64,000 nt of DNA, taken from positions 151,238-215,237 of the forward strand of contig CALXLK010000003.1 of NCBI GenBank assembly GCA_944389175.1. The letters are read 5' to 3'. This document shows positions 26,010 through 34,285 of this stretch, piece after piece (the first letter of the stretch is position 1; each line of letters starts with the position of its first letter). Source of the DNA: an uncultured Opitutales bacterium (GTDB lineage: Bacteria > Verrucomicrobiota > Verrucomicrobiia > Opitutales > Intestinicryptomonadaceae). The notes under the pieces were generated by a model, which was not told the DNA's origin, ran no database searches, and worked only from the letters and a program-made list of their open reading frames with translations. The translations under genes and the position numbers were made by a program.

Positions 26010-28130
26010 TTAGTCTTCGGGGGAAATGTCGCAGCCGAATTTCAACCCCGTCAATTCCCTGACGAGCGGGTCTTCGCCGAAATACTTTTCGATTTTCTTC
26101 AAATCCCAAGTTTTGAAATTTACGTCGATGTTTGCAACTTTCGCCCCGTTGAGTTGTGTCTGTTTCTTTACCTTTCCGCAATTATAGAACCTGTTGCCCT
26201 CTACGATATTTTTTTGGTCGCGGGTCATAATATCGGCGGCGGCCGGATATTTTTTGATTATGGTTGCCACGCCTTCCCTGCCGAATATTGTGCGCGATTC
26301 CCTTTCCATGCCTGCAAGAATGTCTTTATTCTTGCGCATAAACTCCATTATCGGCGACTTGCAGTCCACAAAAACGTTGTCTGTTATAACGTTGTCGAAC
26401 CCTTTGTTAATATTTATTGCGTTACCCGAGCAGCCAGCCTTGCAGAATATGTTGCGGCGGAGCGTAACGCCGCTGAGGCAGTCGTCGAGATAGACGCCGT
26501 GAATGTGCACAGTGGCGTCGGGATTGATGTAGTAGACGAAGTTTTCCTCAAAGACGTTGCCGCGCTGGTAGACATTGCGCCCCGAATACACCGCTCCCAT
26601 ATCCATTCCGTGGCGGCAGACATCGTAGATGTAGTTTCGGCGCATTGTGATTTCGCAGCCGTTGAAGAAAAGCGCGCCATGGTCGTTGGCGGTTATCGTA
26701 TTGTTTTCGGCTGTCGCCCCGCAACCCGCAAGCCAAATTGCCGGCGAATACGTCTTGTTTATGCGCGACGTATTTTTGAAATAGCAGTTCTTCACCTTGT
26801 TTTTTGAGTGCGTAAGCGTACGTGCGTCGCCGCCGCAAAGGTACACGCCGCCGCAGCCGAGATTTTCAAAGGTGCAGTCTTTAACTTCGACGTTGCGGGT
26901 TTTCCCGTTTAGTTTGTAGTCGTTGTCCGAAACAAGATCGCTCAAGTCGGAAAACGGTTTGAACCAAACCGAAGATTTCACGCCCTGCAGCCCCAAATTG
27001 AAGAATTTGCACTTTTTGATTTCGATGTCGAAAACGCAGCCGAGCTCCACGCCCATTGCGCGGGAATTGCAAAAACTTATGCCCTGAATTTCCACGTCGG
27101 AAATATTGTCAAGCTTTATGAACGCCTCTCCCAGGAGCGAGACGTCAACGTTTTTGATTTTCGAGGCATCGCTTAGTATTATGAAGATTTTGCCGCGCTT
27201 GCGGTCTATTACATACTCGCCGTCGGCGTCGATTTCCTCGAGAATGTTGTAGGCGGCGTAGCCCCTGTGCATTACCGAGGGAATCGCGGCGCGGTGGAGA
27301 AGGCTCTTGTCCTTGATTTTATCGAACGCCTTTTTACCGGGGTGGACACCAAAAATCGGGTTCTCGGTGTAGAAAATCCCGTTTGCGGCGTCGAGTTTTA
27401 AAACCTTTATGACGGCGTCGTTGTACCCGAAACTAAAGCGCCCCGTGAGGTAGAGTTCGGAGCAATTCTTCCAGCGCTTGTAGCGCTCGAAACCCTCGGC
27501 GGGCTTGAATATTGATTGGGCGTCCAGCTTGCGCGCTGCGACTGTCGAAAGCACTTCGCCAATTTCGAGCAAACCGGTGCCGTTGGGGTAGCGCGCCAAG
27601 ACTGTCGGCTTGCCGTCGATGAAAACCTCCGACTGCGAAACGCCGTAAAGCATAAAGCCGCGGCGGCCGAATTCGCCGCAATTTTCAAGTCCGTTTGCCT
27701 TCAAGTCTATGCTGTAGAGCTTGGATTTGTCGGCTTCGGGCGGCAGGCGGTCGAGAATTTCGGCGTCGGATACGCGCTTGAGCACGGAGGCGTCAAAGCG
27801 CTTGCCGCCGTGAAAAATTACGCCTTTTTCGCCCTCAATTTCGATTTTCGCGGATTTTTTACGCACTATGGAATTGTCGAAGACAACACTTTTGTCGAAA
27901 AAGTAGACGCCCTTTTTTAGCTTTATTTTCACGTCGCCAAGCGGCGCGGCTTTGGAAAGTTCGCGCAGCCTGTTGCGCGCGCCTTCAAGGGAGGCCAGCG
28001 GAGCCGAGGCCGAGGCGTCGTTTGCGTCGTTGCCCGAGGGCGAAACGTACAGCGTTAAAGACTCGGCTGACAAAGTCGCCGCAAAAAGAGAACAAAATCC
28101 CACCCATTTCAAGATATTCGTAAAAACCAT
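26010..28130 (-). CDS. Exported right-handed beta-helix protein (GH141-like layout)
   Basis: This 706-residue protein has a signal peptide (ILKWVGFCSLFAATLSA) followed by LYVSPSGNDANDASASAPLASLEGARNRLREL, the usual entry to a large beta-helix. An inserted domain (KLYSIDLKANGLENCGEFGRRG... VLARYPNGTG) is characteristic of the GH141-like group, which includes fucosidases and xylanases. From residue 330 on there are many helix rungs rich in Asn and Cys (FCNSRAMGVELGCVFDIEIKKC, NNTITANDHGALFFNG, RNIFCKAGCSGNAININKG). It probably acts on side chains of complex glycans. It is upstream of the GntR gene in the same direction with a gap of about 110 bp. Confidence 0.75.
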   Translation of the reverse strand: MVFTNILKWVGFCSLFAATLSAESLTLYVSPSGNDANDASASAPLASLEGARNRLRELSKAAPLGDVKIKLKKGVYFFDKSVVFDNSIVRKKSAKIEIEGEKGVIFHGGKRFDASVLKRVSDAEILDRLPPEADKSKLYSIDLKANGLENCGEFGRRGFMLYGVSQSEVFIDGKPTVLARYPNGTGLLEIGEVLSTVAARKLDAQSIFKPAEGFERYKRWKNCSELYLTGRFSFGYNDAVIKVLKLDAANGIFYTENPIFGVHPGKKAFDKIKDKSLLHRAAIPSVMHRGYAAYNILEEIDADGEYVIDRKRGKIFIILSDASKIKNVDVSLLGEAFIKLDNISDVEIQGISFCNSRAMGVELGCVFDIEIKKCKFFNLGLQGVKSSVWFKPFSDLSDLVSDNDYKLNGKTRNVEVKDCTFENLGCGGVYLCGGDARTLTHSKNKVKNCYFKNTSRINKTYSPAIWLAGCGATAENNTITANDHGALFFNGCEITMRRNYIYDVCRHGMDMGAVYSGRNVYQRGNVFEENFVYYINPDATVHIHGVYLDDCLSGVTLRRNIFCKAGCSGNAININKGFDNVITDNVFVDCKSPIMEFMRKNKDILAGMERESRTIFGREGVATIIKKYPAAADIMTRDQKNIVEGNRFYNCGKVKKQTQLNGAKVANIDVNFKTWDLKKIEKYFGEDPLVRELTGLKFGCDISPED

Positions 28131-28300
28131 ACGGATAATTTAAAATAAAAAACCGCCCGATTACAACAGAAAAGGCGTGCGGGAAAAAGTTTTTAAATTT
28201 TGAAAAAAAATATTTGAAAAGCGGCGCTCTTTCGACTTGATTTTTCACCCGAACGACAAAAAACGACCGCCGCAATCCTTCAACATTCAAATCAACTTTC

Positions 28301-29143
28301 ATAAAAAACAAAATTTTTGCAATATTTTGCCTTGCAATAACATGCGCTACGCTGATTGCCTGCGCGCTAATAGTCGTAAACCCCAACATTCTCTTTAGCA
28401 AGCCCGGCGGCATTGCCGTCAAAGGTATCGCAATGCAAAGAGTGCAATCCGATATTGCAACTTGGGCAATATCCGTGAGTTCGTCGGTAAAAATTACAGA
28501 CGAAAACGCGAAAACGCGCGGCAACGCGCTTTCAAATGTTTCCGCCGACGCAAAAAAGGTCGTCGAATTTTTGCGCAAGAGCGGCTTCGATGCCTCCGAA
28601 ATAAAAACGTCGAACGTATCCGTCTACAATATGTACACCAAAAACAAAAACGGCTACGACACCACCGAAGTCTGCGGCAAAACGGCAGAATGTACGGTAT
28701 CGGTTCAGACAAGGAAGTTCGACGCCCTCGAAAATGCGGTTTCAAACGCCGATAAAATCGGCACAATAAAGTCCGGATGCTGGATGTCGATATTTTTTAT
28801 ACCGCGCGTTATTTCTTTTGCGGGAATTACCAAACGCATGGCTCCGTCGGCTTGACGCTCAATAAACGTCAACATCACGGCGCCATCGTACCTTTATTCA
28901 AAGCTTGAAGACCTGAAGCTCGACCTCTTGGCAAGGGCTACGGCAAACGCAAAAGAGCGCGCCAAGACGCTGGCAAATGCCGGCGGGGCGAGCCTCGGCA
29001 ACATAATCTCAGCGTCCCAAGGGGTCTTCCAGATTACCCAGCCGCTTTCCACCGAAACGGCATCGTACGGAATGTACGATACTTCCACGGTTGAAAAAGA
29101 CGTGCGCTGCGTTGTAAACGTGAAGTTTTTGGTGGAAAAGTAG
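28301..29143 (+). pseudogene. SIMPL (DUF541) domain gene with lost start and internal stop
   Basis: The frame opens after a TGA at 28238 and encodes a hydrophobic leader (KIFAIFCLAITCATLIACALIVV) but has no ATG, GTG or TTG before it; an ATA at 28301 may be a mutated start. It continues through AVKGIAMQRVQSDIATWAISVSSS, the typical SIMPL opening, to a TGA at 28853-28855. In the same frame it resumes with NITAPSYLYSKLEDLKLDLLARATANAKERAKTLA and ends in DTSTVEKDVRCVVNVKFLVEK, the typical SIMPL end. The stretch around 28757-28860 is poorly conserved. This is a decayed periplasmic SIMPL protein. Confidence 0.75.
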
Positions 29144-29277
29144 GCGCATCCCGCGGGTAAACGGTGATTGAACGCGCGTTGGAAACGCACACTGTCCGCG
29201 CGGCGTCGTCGTGTTTTCATACCGCTCGCCGCCCGAAAACCGCCGCAAAATGCGCCGTATTTTCGGGGGAACGGCAC

Positions 29278-29604
29278 TCAAGAGCGAATCATTGTAAGCA
29301 TCATTTTAAATTCGACTTCCGCAGAAAGCCAATGCGGCGCGCCTGCGGGCATAGTCAGCGATTCGCCCGCCCTTACAATGTGCCTTTTGCCGCCCAAGCA
29401 TATGAGCGCCTCGCCCTCCAAAATCTGCACGAGGGCGTCGAACGGCGCAGTGTGTTCGCTAAGACCCTGCCCCCGCGCGAACGCAAAAAGCGTGATTGTG
29501 CCGTTTGCGCACTTTATTATCTCTCTGCTTACTATGCCGCCCGACTGGTACTGCACGCAGTCTGCAAGGTTTACAACTTTTGCCTTTGCGTAGGAATTGT
29601 CCAT
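29278..29604 (-). CDS. Small cupin-domain protein
   Basis: This 108-residue single-domain beta-barrel (cupin 2) protein shows the two cupin motifs in reduced form: GQGLSEHTAPFDALVQILEGEALICLGG and GESLTMPAGAPHWLSAEVEFKMMLTM. Histidines at EHT and PHW could bind a metal. The ATG start has AAGGGG six bases upstream. No catalytic role can be assigned; such proteins often bind or epimerise small molecules or sense redox state. It is a stand-alone gene convergent with the SIMPL relic. Confidence 0.8.
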   Translation of the reverse strand: MDNSYAKAKVVNLADCVQYQSGGIVSREIIKCANGTITLFAFARGQGLSEHTAPFDALVQILEGEALICLGGKRHIVRAGESLTMPAGAPHWLSAEVEFKMMLTMIRS

Positions 29605-29850
29605 ATAGCCCCTTTGTTTGCGGAGGTTTTATCGGAACTTTTGCGAAAATGCTAAGGGCTATTTTGCGCCTTTTGCCGAAGCGCGCTTATCTCTTACTCA
29701 CGTTATTGCAACTTTGCCCACATAACCGGTGAACTTCGCACTTACAAAAAGGAAAGGCGCGCATAGGCCAAATTAGTTAACAGTTTATATAAGTCTTGCA
29801 TCCTCTCTTTTTTTATGCATAGTCCCATCTTTTACAGGAGGAATGTATTT

Positions 29851-31671
29851 ATGAAGAAAACCCTTTTTGCCATTATTTTTGCCGTATCTGCGCTTTGTTT
29901 CGGGGAAGATGCCCAAAGCGTGAAGATAAGGATAGAAAACTTGGATGCCAGCTCGCTTGAAAAAAACGTCAAGCTTGAGCGTCAAGCCGACGGAGCCATG
30001 CGTTTGGTAATTCCCGCAAAAGAAATAGCGCGCGGCATAAAAAGCATCGACGTCCAGCATCCGGCTTTCACCGCGAAGGTCGGCGACAATGGCTACTGGT
30101 TGGGCAACAGGGGGCAGATTGGCTTTTTTAAATACAATAAAGGCACCTGGACAACTGCTGGGCACAACAACCACCACCTAATACCGATTCAGGCTTTCAA
30201 GACAGACAAGGGAATGTTCCTGGCTTGGCTAAAGGGTTTGCGTTTTGAGGTGGAAAGCCGAGTCGATGTAAAGGACGGCAAGTATAATATGTTTTATAGG
30301 CTGCGCGTAGCCGATATGCTTTTCGACGCCTACGAAGATCTGGTCATCGACTACTACAATCTTGGCAAAGACGCCCAATACAGCGAAGTGGGCAGATTTT
30401 TCCGCAACAAGCGCCTGGCTGACGGAGAGATTATTCCGCTTAGCCAGAAAATGAAGACGCTGCCAAACGCCGAATACCAGAAGGATACTTTTGTTACGCG
30501 CCTGCACGTTTTTGCCTCCAAGCCGCGCACGCCCGGCGACCAGACTCCGGAGACGGAACCCAAAGTAAAAGTATTCATGACGACGAAACAGGCCGAAGAC
30601 ATAATGCGCGCCTGCAAAGCCGCAGGGATAGAAAAGATGGACTTTTGCTGTGCCGGGTGGACTACCGGCGGCTACGATGGGCGCTTCCCTTCCCTTTTTC
30701 CTGTGGAAGAGTCGATCGGGGGCGAGGCCGGGTTTAAAAAGATGGTAGAAACTGCAAAGTCGCTAGGATATACGATATCCTGCCACACGGCTAATACGGG
30801 GGCCTACAAGATATCGCCCATGTGGAGCACCGACTACATATGCAAGAAGCCCGACGGCTCTCTTTTGCGCGGCGAGACGTACTGGGCGGGAGGCAACACA
30901 TACAGGGTATGCCTAGAGCGCGCATGGCAGCTTTATATTCCCCAAGAGCTGCTCGAGGTAAAAAAGTTGGGTGTTAACGGCGTCCACTACATAGATGTTT
31001 TCACCGCGATTTCCCCCTATCCTTGCTGCGATAAAAACCACCCGGCAAACAGAAAACAATCCGCCCAGGCTCAGCAAAAGATTGCCCGCTTTTGCATAGA
31101 CAATCTCGGAGGCTTTTCTTCGGAGTGCGGAGAAGACCATCTAATAAACGACCTCATATACATAAACTACGTCAGCCATGACATTATAAACTGGCAGGGG
31201 TACGGCTTCGTGAATAAAAAGCTGAAGAATTTTGACGACATATTGCCGCTGGCCCGCCCCGAAAGATCCAGATCCCTGATAGACCAAGTCGTTCCGCTTT
31301 GGGAAATAATCTACCACGGGTTCGTATACCACAATGCCGACCGCGTCACGCAAAACCACACCACGCTCTACGCAAAACGAATCAGCAAGAAATTGCCGCT
31401 GTTGCTTGTTGAGTTCGGGGCGCGACCCATAATATACACGAACTCGATCAAGTCGGTCGATAAAATAGCAAAAGCCTACAGGCAGTACCAAGCCTATTCC
31501 CGCCTGTCCACTGTCTTTATGGATTACCACAAGATAATAAACAAGGACGTGCGCTTAATTGGATACGCCGACGGCACGCGCATAGTCGTCAACTACGGCG
31601 ACAGGCCGTATCAATTTGAAGGCGTGGAGGTCGGCCCGATATCGTATAAGTTGTTTGACCCTAAAAAATAG
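29851..31671 (+). CDS. Exported TIM-barrel glycosidase-like protein
   Basis: The ATG at 29851 has a near-perfect AGGAGG nine bases upstream, so I prefer it to the upstream in-frame start at 29815. The protein of 606 residues has a signal peptide (KKTLFAIIFAVSALCFG). Residues 30-230 form a beta-rich domain; the barrel has VFMTTKQAEDIMRACKAAGIEKMDFCCAGWTTGGYDG, LGYTISCHTANTGAYK, LGVNGVHYIDVFTA (Asp at a strand end) and DNLGGFSSECGEDHLIND (candidate acidic pair). It resembles uncharacterised glycosidase-like groups such as DUF5696/GH101-like barrels, and in layout the protein at 15626. The exact family is unresolved. Confidence 0.6.
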   Translation: MKKTLFAIIFAVSALCFGEDAQSVKIRIENLDASSLEKNVKLERQADGAMRLVIPAKEIARGIKSIDVQHPAFTAKVGDNGYWLGNRGQIGFFKYNKGTWTTAGHNNHHLIPIQAFKTDKGMFLAWLKGLRFEVESRVDVKDGKYNMFYRLRVADMLFDAYEDLVIDYYNLGKDAQYSEVGRFFRNKRLADGEIIPLSQKMKTLPNAEYQKDTFVTRLHVFASKPRTPGDQTPETEPKVKVFMTTKQAEDIMRACKAAGIEKMDFCCAGWTTGGYDGRFPSLFPVEESIGGEAGFKKMVETAKSLGYTISCHTANTGAYKISPMWSTDYICKKPDGSLLRGETYWAGGNTYRVCLERAWQLYIPQELLEVKKLGVNGVHYIDVFTAISPYPCCDKNHPANRKQSAQAQQKIARFCIDNLGGFSSECGEDHLINDLIYINYVSHDIINWQGYGFVNKKLKNFDDILPLARPERSRSLIDQVVPLWEIIYHGFVYHNADRVTQNHTTLYAKRISKKLPLLLVEFGARPIIYTNSIKSVDKIAKAYRQYQAYSRLSTVFMDYHKIINKDVRLIGYADGTRIVVNYGDRPYQFEGVEVGPISYKLFDPKK

Positions 31672-31823
31672 GCAAAACGCATGTAAAATCCGCCCCGTCG
31701 CGGGCCAATACTGCGCGGGCGCGGCCGGGGGCGGACAATCCAATATTTGTTCTGAGACTCCTCCAAGTCGGACAAACTTTTTACATCCTAGTGCGAGCCG
31801 CCCAAGAAAACTGCGCGCGCTGG

Positions 31824-31853
31824 CTCTAAAAATAAAAAGTTGAATTTTTAGAG
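31824..31853 (+). promoter_or_regulatory. Perfect 10-bp inverted repeat before flavin-reductase gene
   Basis: CTCTAAAAAT and ATTTTTAGAG with a 10-nt A-rich spacer end 34 bp before the start at 31888. No T-run follows on the plus strand, so an operator or 5'-leader hairpin is more likely than a terminator for the upstream gene, but the latter cannot be excluded. Confidence 0.5.
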
Positions 31854-31887
31854 AACGAAGTATGGAATGCCGAAGAAAGGATTTTAT

Positions 31888-32454
31888 ATGAAAAGAAACA
31901 TAGGCGCAAAGACTATAATTACCCCCCTTCCCGTTTTTATCATAGCCACATACGATGAAAACGGAGTCCCAAACGCGATGAACGCGGCCTGGGGAACACA
32001 GTGCGACAACGACAAGGTGTTTTTGTTGCTCGGATCCCACAAGACGACCGACAACCTCAAGCTAAAGAAAGCCTTTACCCTGGCCTTCGCAACGCCAGAA
32101 ACCATGCGCATATCGGATTATTTTGGCCTGGAGAGCGGCAGGCGCGCCAACAAAATAGAAAAGGCGGGCGTGCATGTGCATAAGGCAAGCAAAGTCGACG
32201 CGCCGATTATCGACGAGTATCCGCTTACGCTCGAATGCGAAGTCGTGGAAATGCAGGAAGTGGAAGGCGATTTCAGAATTGTGGGGCAAGTGGTAAATAC
32301 CGTAGCCGACGAATCGATACTCGGAGACGGCGGCAATATCGATATCGGAAAACTGCGACCGATCTCCTACGATAGCTCGGCAAAGGCCTACCGCGTTTTA
32401 GGCGATATCGTAGGCAACGCCTTTCGCGACGGCGCATCGATAAAAAACAAATAA
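31888..32454 (+). CDS. Flavin reductase-like FMN-binding protein
   Basis: Starting at the ATG at 31888 (AAAGGA seven bases upstream), the protein has 188 residues. It has the split-barrel fold of flavin-reductase-like proteins: TPLPVFIIATYDENGVPNAMNAAWGTQCDNDKVFLLLGSHKTTDNLK is the FMN-binding opening, followed by AFTLAFATPETMRISDYFGLESGR and VDAPIIDEYPLTLECEVVEM. Such proteins use NAD(P)H and FMN to reduce flavins or quinone-like substrates. It is a single gene with a strong terminator, and the physiological partner is not evident. Confidence 0.85.
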   Translation: MKRNIGAKTIITPLPVFIIATYDENGVPNAMNAAWGTQCDNDKVFLLLGSHKTTDNLKLKKAFTLAFATPETMRISDYFGLESGRRANKIEKAGVHVHKASKVDAPIIDEYPLTLECEVVEMQEVEGDFRIVGQVVNTVADESILGDGGNIDIGKLRPISYDSSAKAYRVLGDIVGNAFRDGASIKNK

Positions 32455-32543
32455 TACAAGACGACATGCGGGGCGCAAATGCCTGCCGTTGCTTCGGCTG
32501 AAATATGCGTCAGCATAAATGCGCCAAGACGCTTTATAAATAA

Positions 32544-32573
32544 GGGGGCTCGAAATGTTTCTTTCGGGCCCTC
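32544..32573. terminator. Shared terminator between flavin reductase and phosphatase genes
   Basis: A 12-bp stem (GGGGGCTCGAAA / TTTCGGGCCCTC, two G-T/wobble positions) with a 6-nt loop lies between two convergent genes and is followed by TTTGTATTT on the plus strand. Confidence 0.8.
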
Positions 32574-32612
32574 TTTGTATTTCTGCGCCTTGGTTTTCGT
32601 TTGCAGGCGCTC

Positions 32613-33086
32613 TTAAAGTTTTTTGCCTGCTTGCAGCGATTTCAGCAGGCCTTCGCAGGCTTCGGATATGTCGCTATATGCCTTTGCAAAATCGCCCGTA
32701 TACCACGGGTCGGAGACTTCCGAATTGGGGCGCCCGGCATATTCGAGAATGAGCTTTACCTTTCCGCGAGGATCGCCGCATATGCGCTTTAGATTGTACA
32801 GGTTGCTGTTGTCCATCGCCAATATGACGTCGAATTTATCGTAGTCTTGGGCGGTCATCTTTCTGGCGACTTTCCCATGGCAAGTTATGCCGTGTTTTTC
32901 GAGCTCTCTTCGCGCAGGCCCATATACGGGATTGCCTATCTCCTCGCTGCTGACAGCGGCCGATTCTACATGGATTTGCCCTTCCAGACCCGCTTTTGCA
33001 AGCATGTCTTTCATTATAAACTCCGCCATAGGACTCCGGCATATGTTGCCGTGGCATACAAACAATATATTTTTTACTCTGCCCAT
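32613..33086 (-). CDS. Low-molecular-weight protein-tyrosine phosphatase
   Basis: This 157-residue cytoplasmic enzyme removes phosphate from phosphotyrosine through a cysteinyl-phosphate intermediate. The P-loop ILFVCHGNICRSPMAE near the N-terminus has the catalytic Cys and Arg of the C(X)5R(S/T) signature, and the general acid Asp lies in VSDPWYTGDF near residue 125. Length and motif spacing are those of the LMW-PTP family (Wzb/Etp/YfkJ-like). No tyrosine kinase or capsule genes are adjacent, so its target is open. Confidence 0.93.
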   Translation of the reverse strand: MGRVKNILFVCHGNICRSPMAEFIMKDMLAKAGLEGQIHVESAAVSSEEIGNPVYGPARRELEKHGITCHGKVARKMTAQDYDKFDVILAMDNSNLYNLKRICGDPRGKVKLILEYAGRPNSEVSDPWYTGDFAKAYSDISEACEGLLKSLQAGKKL

Positions 33087-33181
33087 TATTCTGTTTCTGT
33101 TTACCTAAATTTTATATTTACACAAACCAAATTGAGAGCGTTTTTGCCCCACTGCGTCTGCGCCAACCATTGCCGCCTTCC

Positions 33182-33285
33182 CATATTCTGCGACAATTTC
33201 GAATAAACAACTAAAATGTAGTTATCGGGGCAACAAAAATGTTATAAAATCGGGCAATGACGAAAATGTTTTAGCGCAGAATATG
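33182..33285 (+). promoter_or_regulatory. Candidate enhancer region of TRAP-ethanolamine operon
   Basis: Three direct repeats AAAATGT (33213, 33236, 33263) lie between the arms of an 11-bp perfect inverted repeat, catattctgcg (33182-33192) and cgcagaatatg (33275-33285). The block sits 75-180 bp upstream of a -24/-12 promoter, which is where an enhancer-binding activator of sigma-54 would bind. Confidence 0.45.
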
Positions 33286-33358
33286 CGATTTTTTTGACGT
33301 ATTTGTAGGTGGATAACATAACTTTTTGTTTATTAAATAGTTTTTTTGAAAATAACAA

Positions 33359-33376
33359 TTGGCACGCAATCTGCTC
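33359..33376 (+). promoter_or_regulatory. Sigma-54 (-24/-12) promoter of TRAP-ethanolamine operon
   Basis: TTGGCACGCAATCTGCTC matches the sigma-54 consensus TGGCACG-N4-TTGCT with the essential GG (33361-33362) and GC (33373-33374) separated by exactly 10 bp. Transcription would begin near 33386, giving a leader of about 55 nt with a TTGTGC / GCACAA hairpin before the outer-membrane gene. Confidence 0.7.
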
Positions 33377-33441
33377 AAGAGGGAATTGTGCCTAGCGCAC
33401 AACTAAACGCACACACCAAAAAACATAAAAACATAAAAATT

Positions 33442-34254
33442 ATGTCATCTACACTACCCAAGATAACATCAATAATCCTTGCTTCCGCGGCGTTGAGCTT
33501 TGCGGCTGAGGGTACGGAAGAGAAGGAAGTAAACTCGTTGGTATCGAATGCCTCGATAGGAGAAGTAATTGGTAACTTCTCCGCGTCGATTTCGGCCGAC
33601 TATGAATCGGAGTTTATCTTCAGGGGCAAACAGTTGGCGGACGCTGTGGTGAGTCCCTCGGTAAACTTAGGCTACGACTTCGGTCACGGCTTTGCGGCAT
33701 ACCTCGGTTGGTGGGGTTGCTTCTCTACCGACGATTATCAGGGCTCAAACTACCAAGAGGATGACCTTTTTGCGGGCATTACCTACACTATTGAAAATTT
33801 CACGATAGATTTTGGTTACACCCTATACACGTATGCTTCGGGCGGCTCGACGAACGAAAACGAGCTCAAGCTTTGCCTAAGCTACGACACGTCGGAATTG
33901 ATGGGCGACTTTGCCATATCGCCCTACGTTGCCGGGTATTACAACTTCACTTATGACGGAACCGTAATAGAGGCCGGTCTTTCCTATGCGGCTCCCATCA
34001 CAAAGTGGCTGATAAATGAAAACTGGGCGACGATAGACCTGGCGGTTGCCGGAGGCTACGCCGACTACAACGGAGGAATGGCTGACGGCGGCTACGCGTA
34101 TCTAATGGCAAGCGCCGGAGTGTCGGTTGCAATCACCGACAACTGGAGCATTTCCGTGGGCGGGCGCTACAGTTGCAATAACGACGCCGAATACACACTC
34201 GACGGGCGCAAAAGCAACTTCTGGCTCGGTGCAAGCACATCTATCGGATTCTAA
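33442..34254 (+). CDS. Outer-membrane beta-barrel protein, putative channel
   Basis: Starting at the ATG at 33442 the protein has 270 residues with a signal peptide (SSTLPKITSIILASAALSFA). The rest alternates polar and hydrophobic residues in short strands (FSASISADYESEFIFRGKQL, FAGITYTIENFTIDFGYTLYTY) and ends in Phe (STSIGF), the usual last residue of an outer-membrane barrel. The opening resembles a family of small barrels found next to transporters. It is the first gene after the sigma-54 promoter and 31 bp before the TRAP binding protein, so it may let the TRAP substrate cross the outer membrane. Confidence 0.75.
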   Translation: MSSTLPKITSIILASAALSFAAEGTEEKEVNSLVSNASIGEVIGNFSASISADYESEFIFRGKQLADAVVSPSVNLGYDFGHGFAAYLGWWGCFSTDDYQGSNYQEDDLFAGITYTIENFTIDFGYTLYTYASGGSTNENELKLCLSYDTSELMGDFAISPYVAGYYNFTYDGTVIEAGLSYAAPITKWLINENWATIDLAVAGGYADYNGGMADGGYAYLMASAGVSVAITDNWSISVGGRYSCNNDAEYTLDGRKSNFWLGASTSIGF

Positions 34255-34285
34255 AACTTTAACAGCATAATTGGGAAACAATAAC

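Noticed and set aside
33386..33441. B12 riboswitch upstream of the eut operon
   Set aside because: The leader is too short and lacks the B12-box; only a small hairpin is present.
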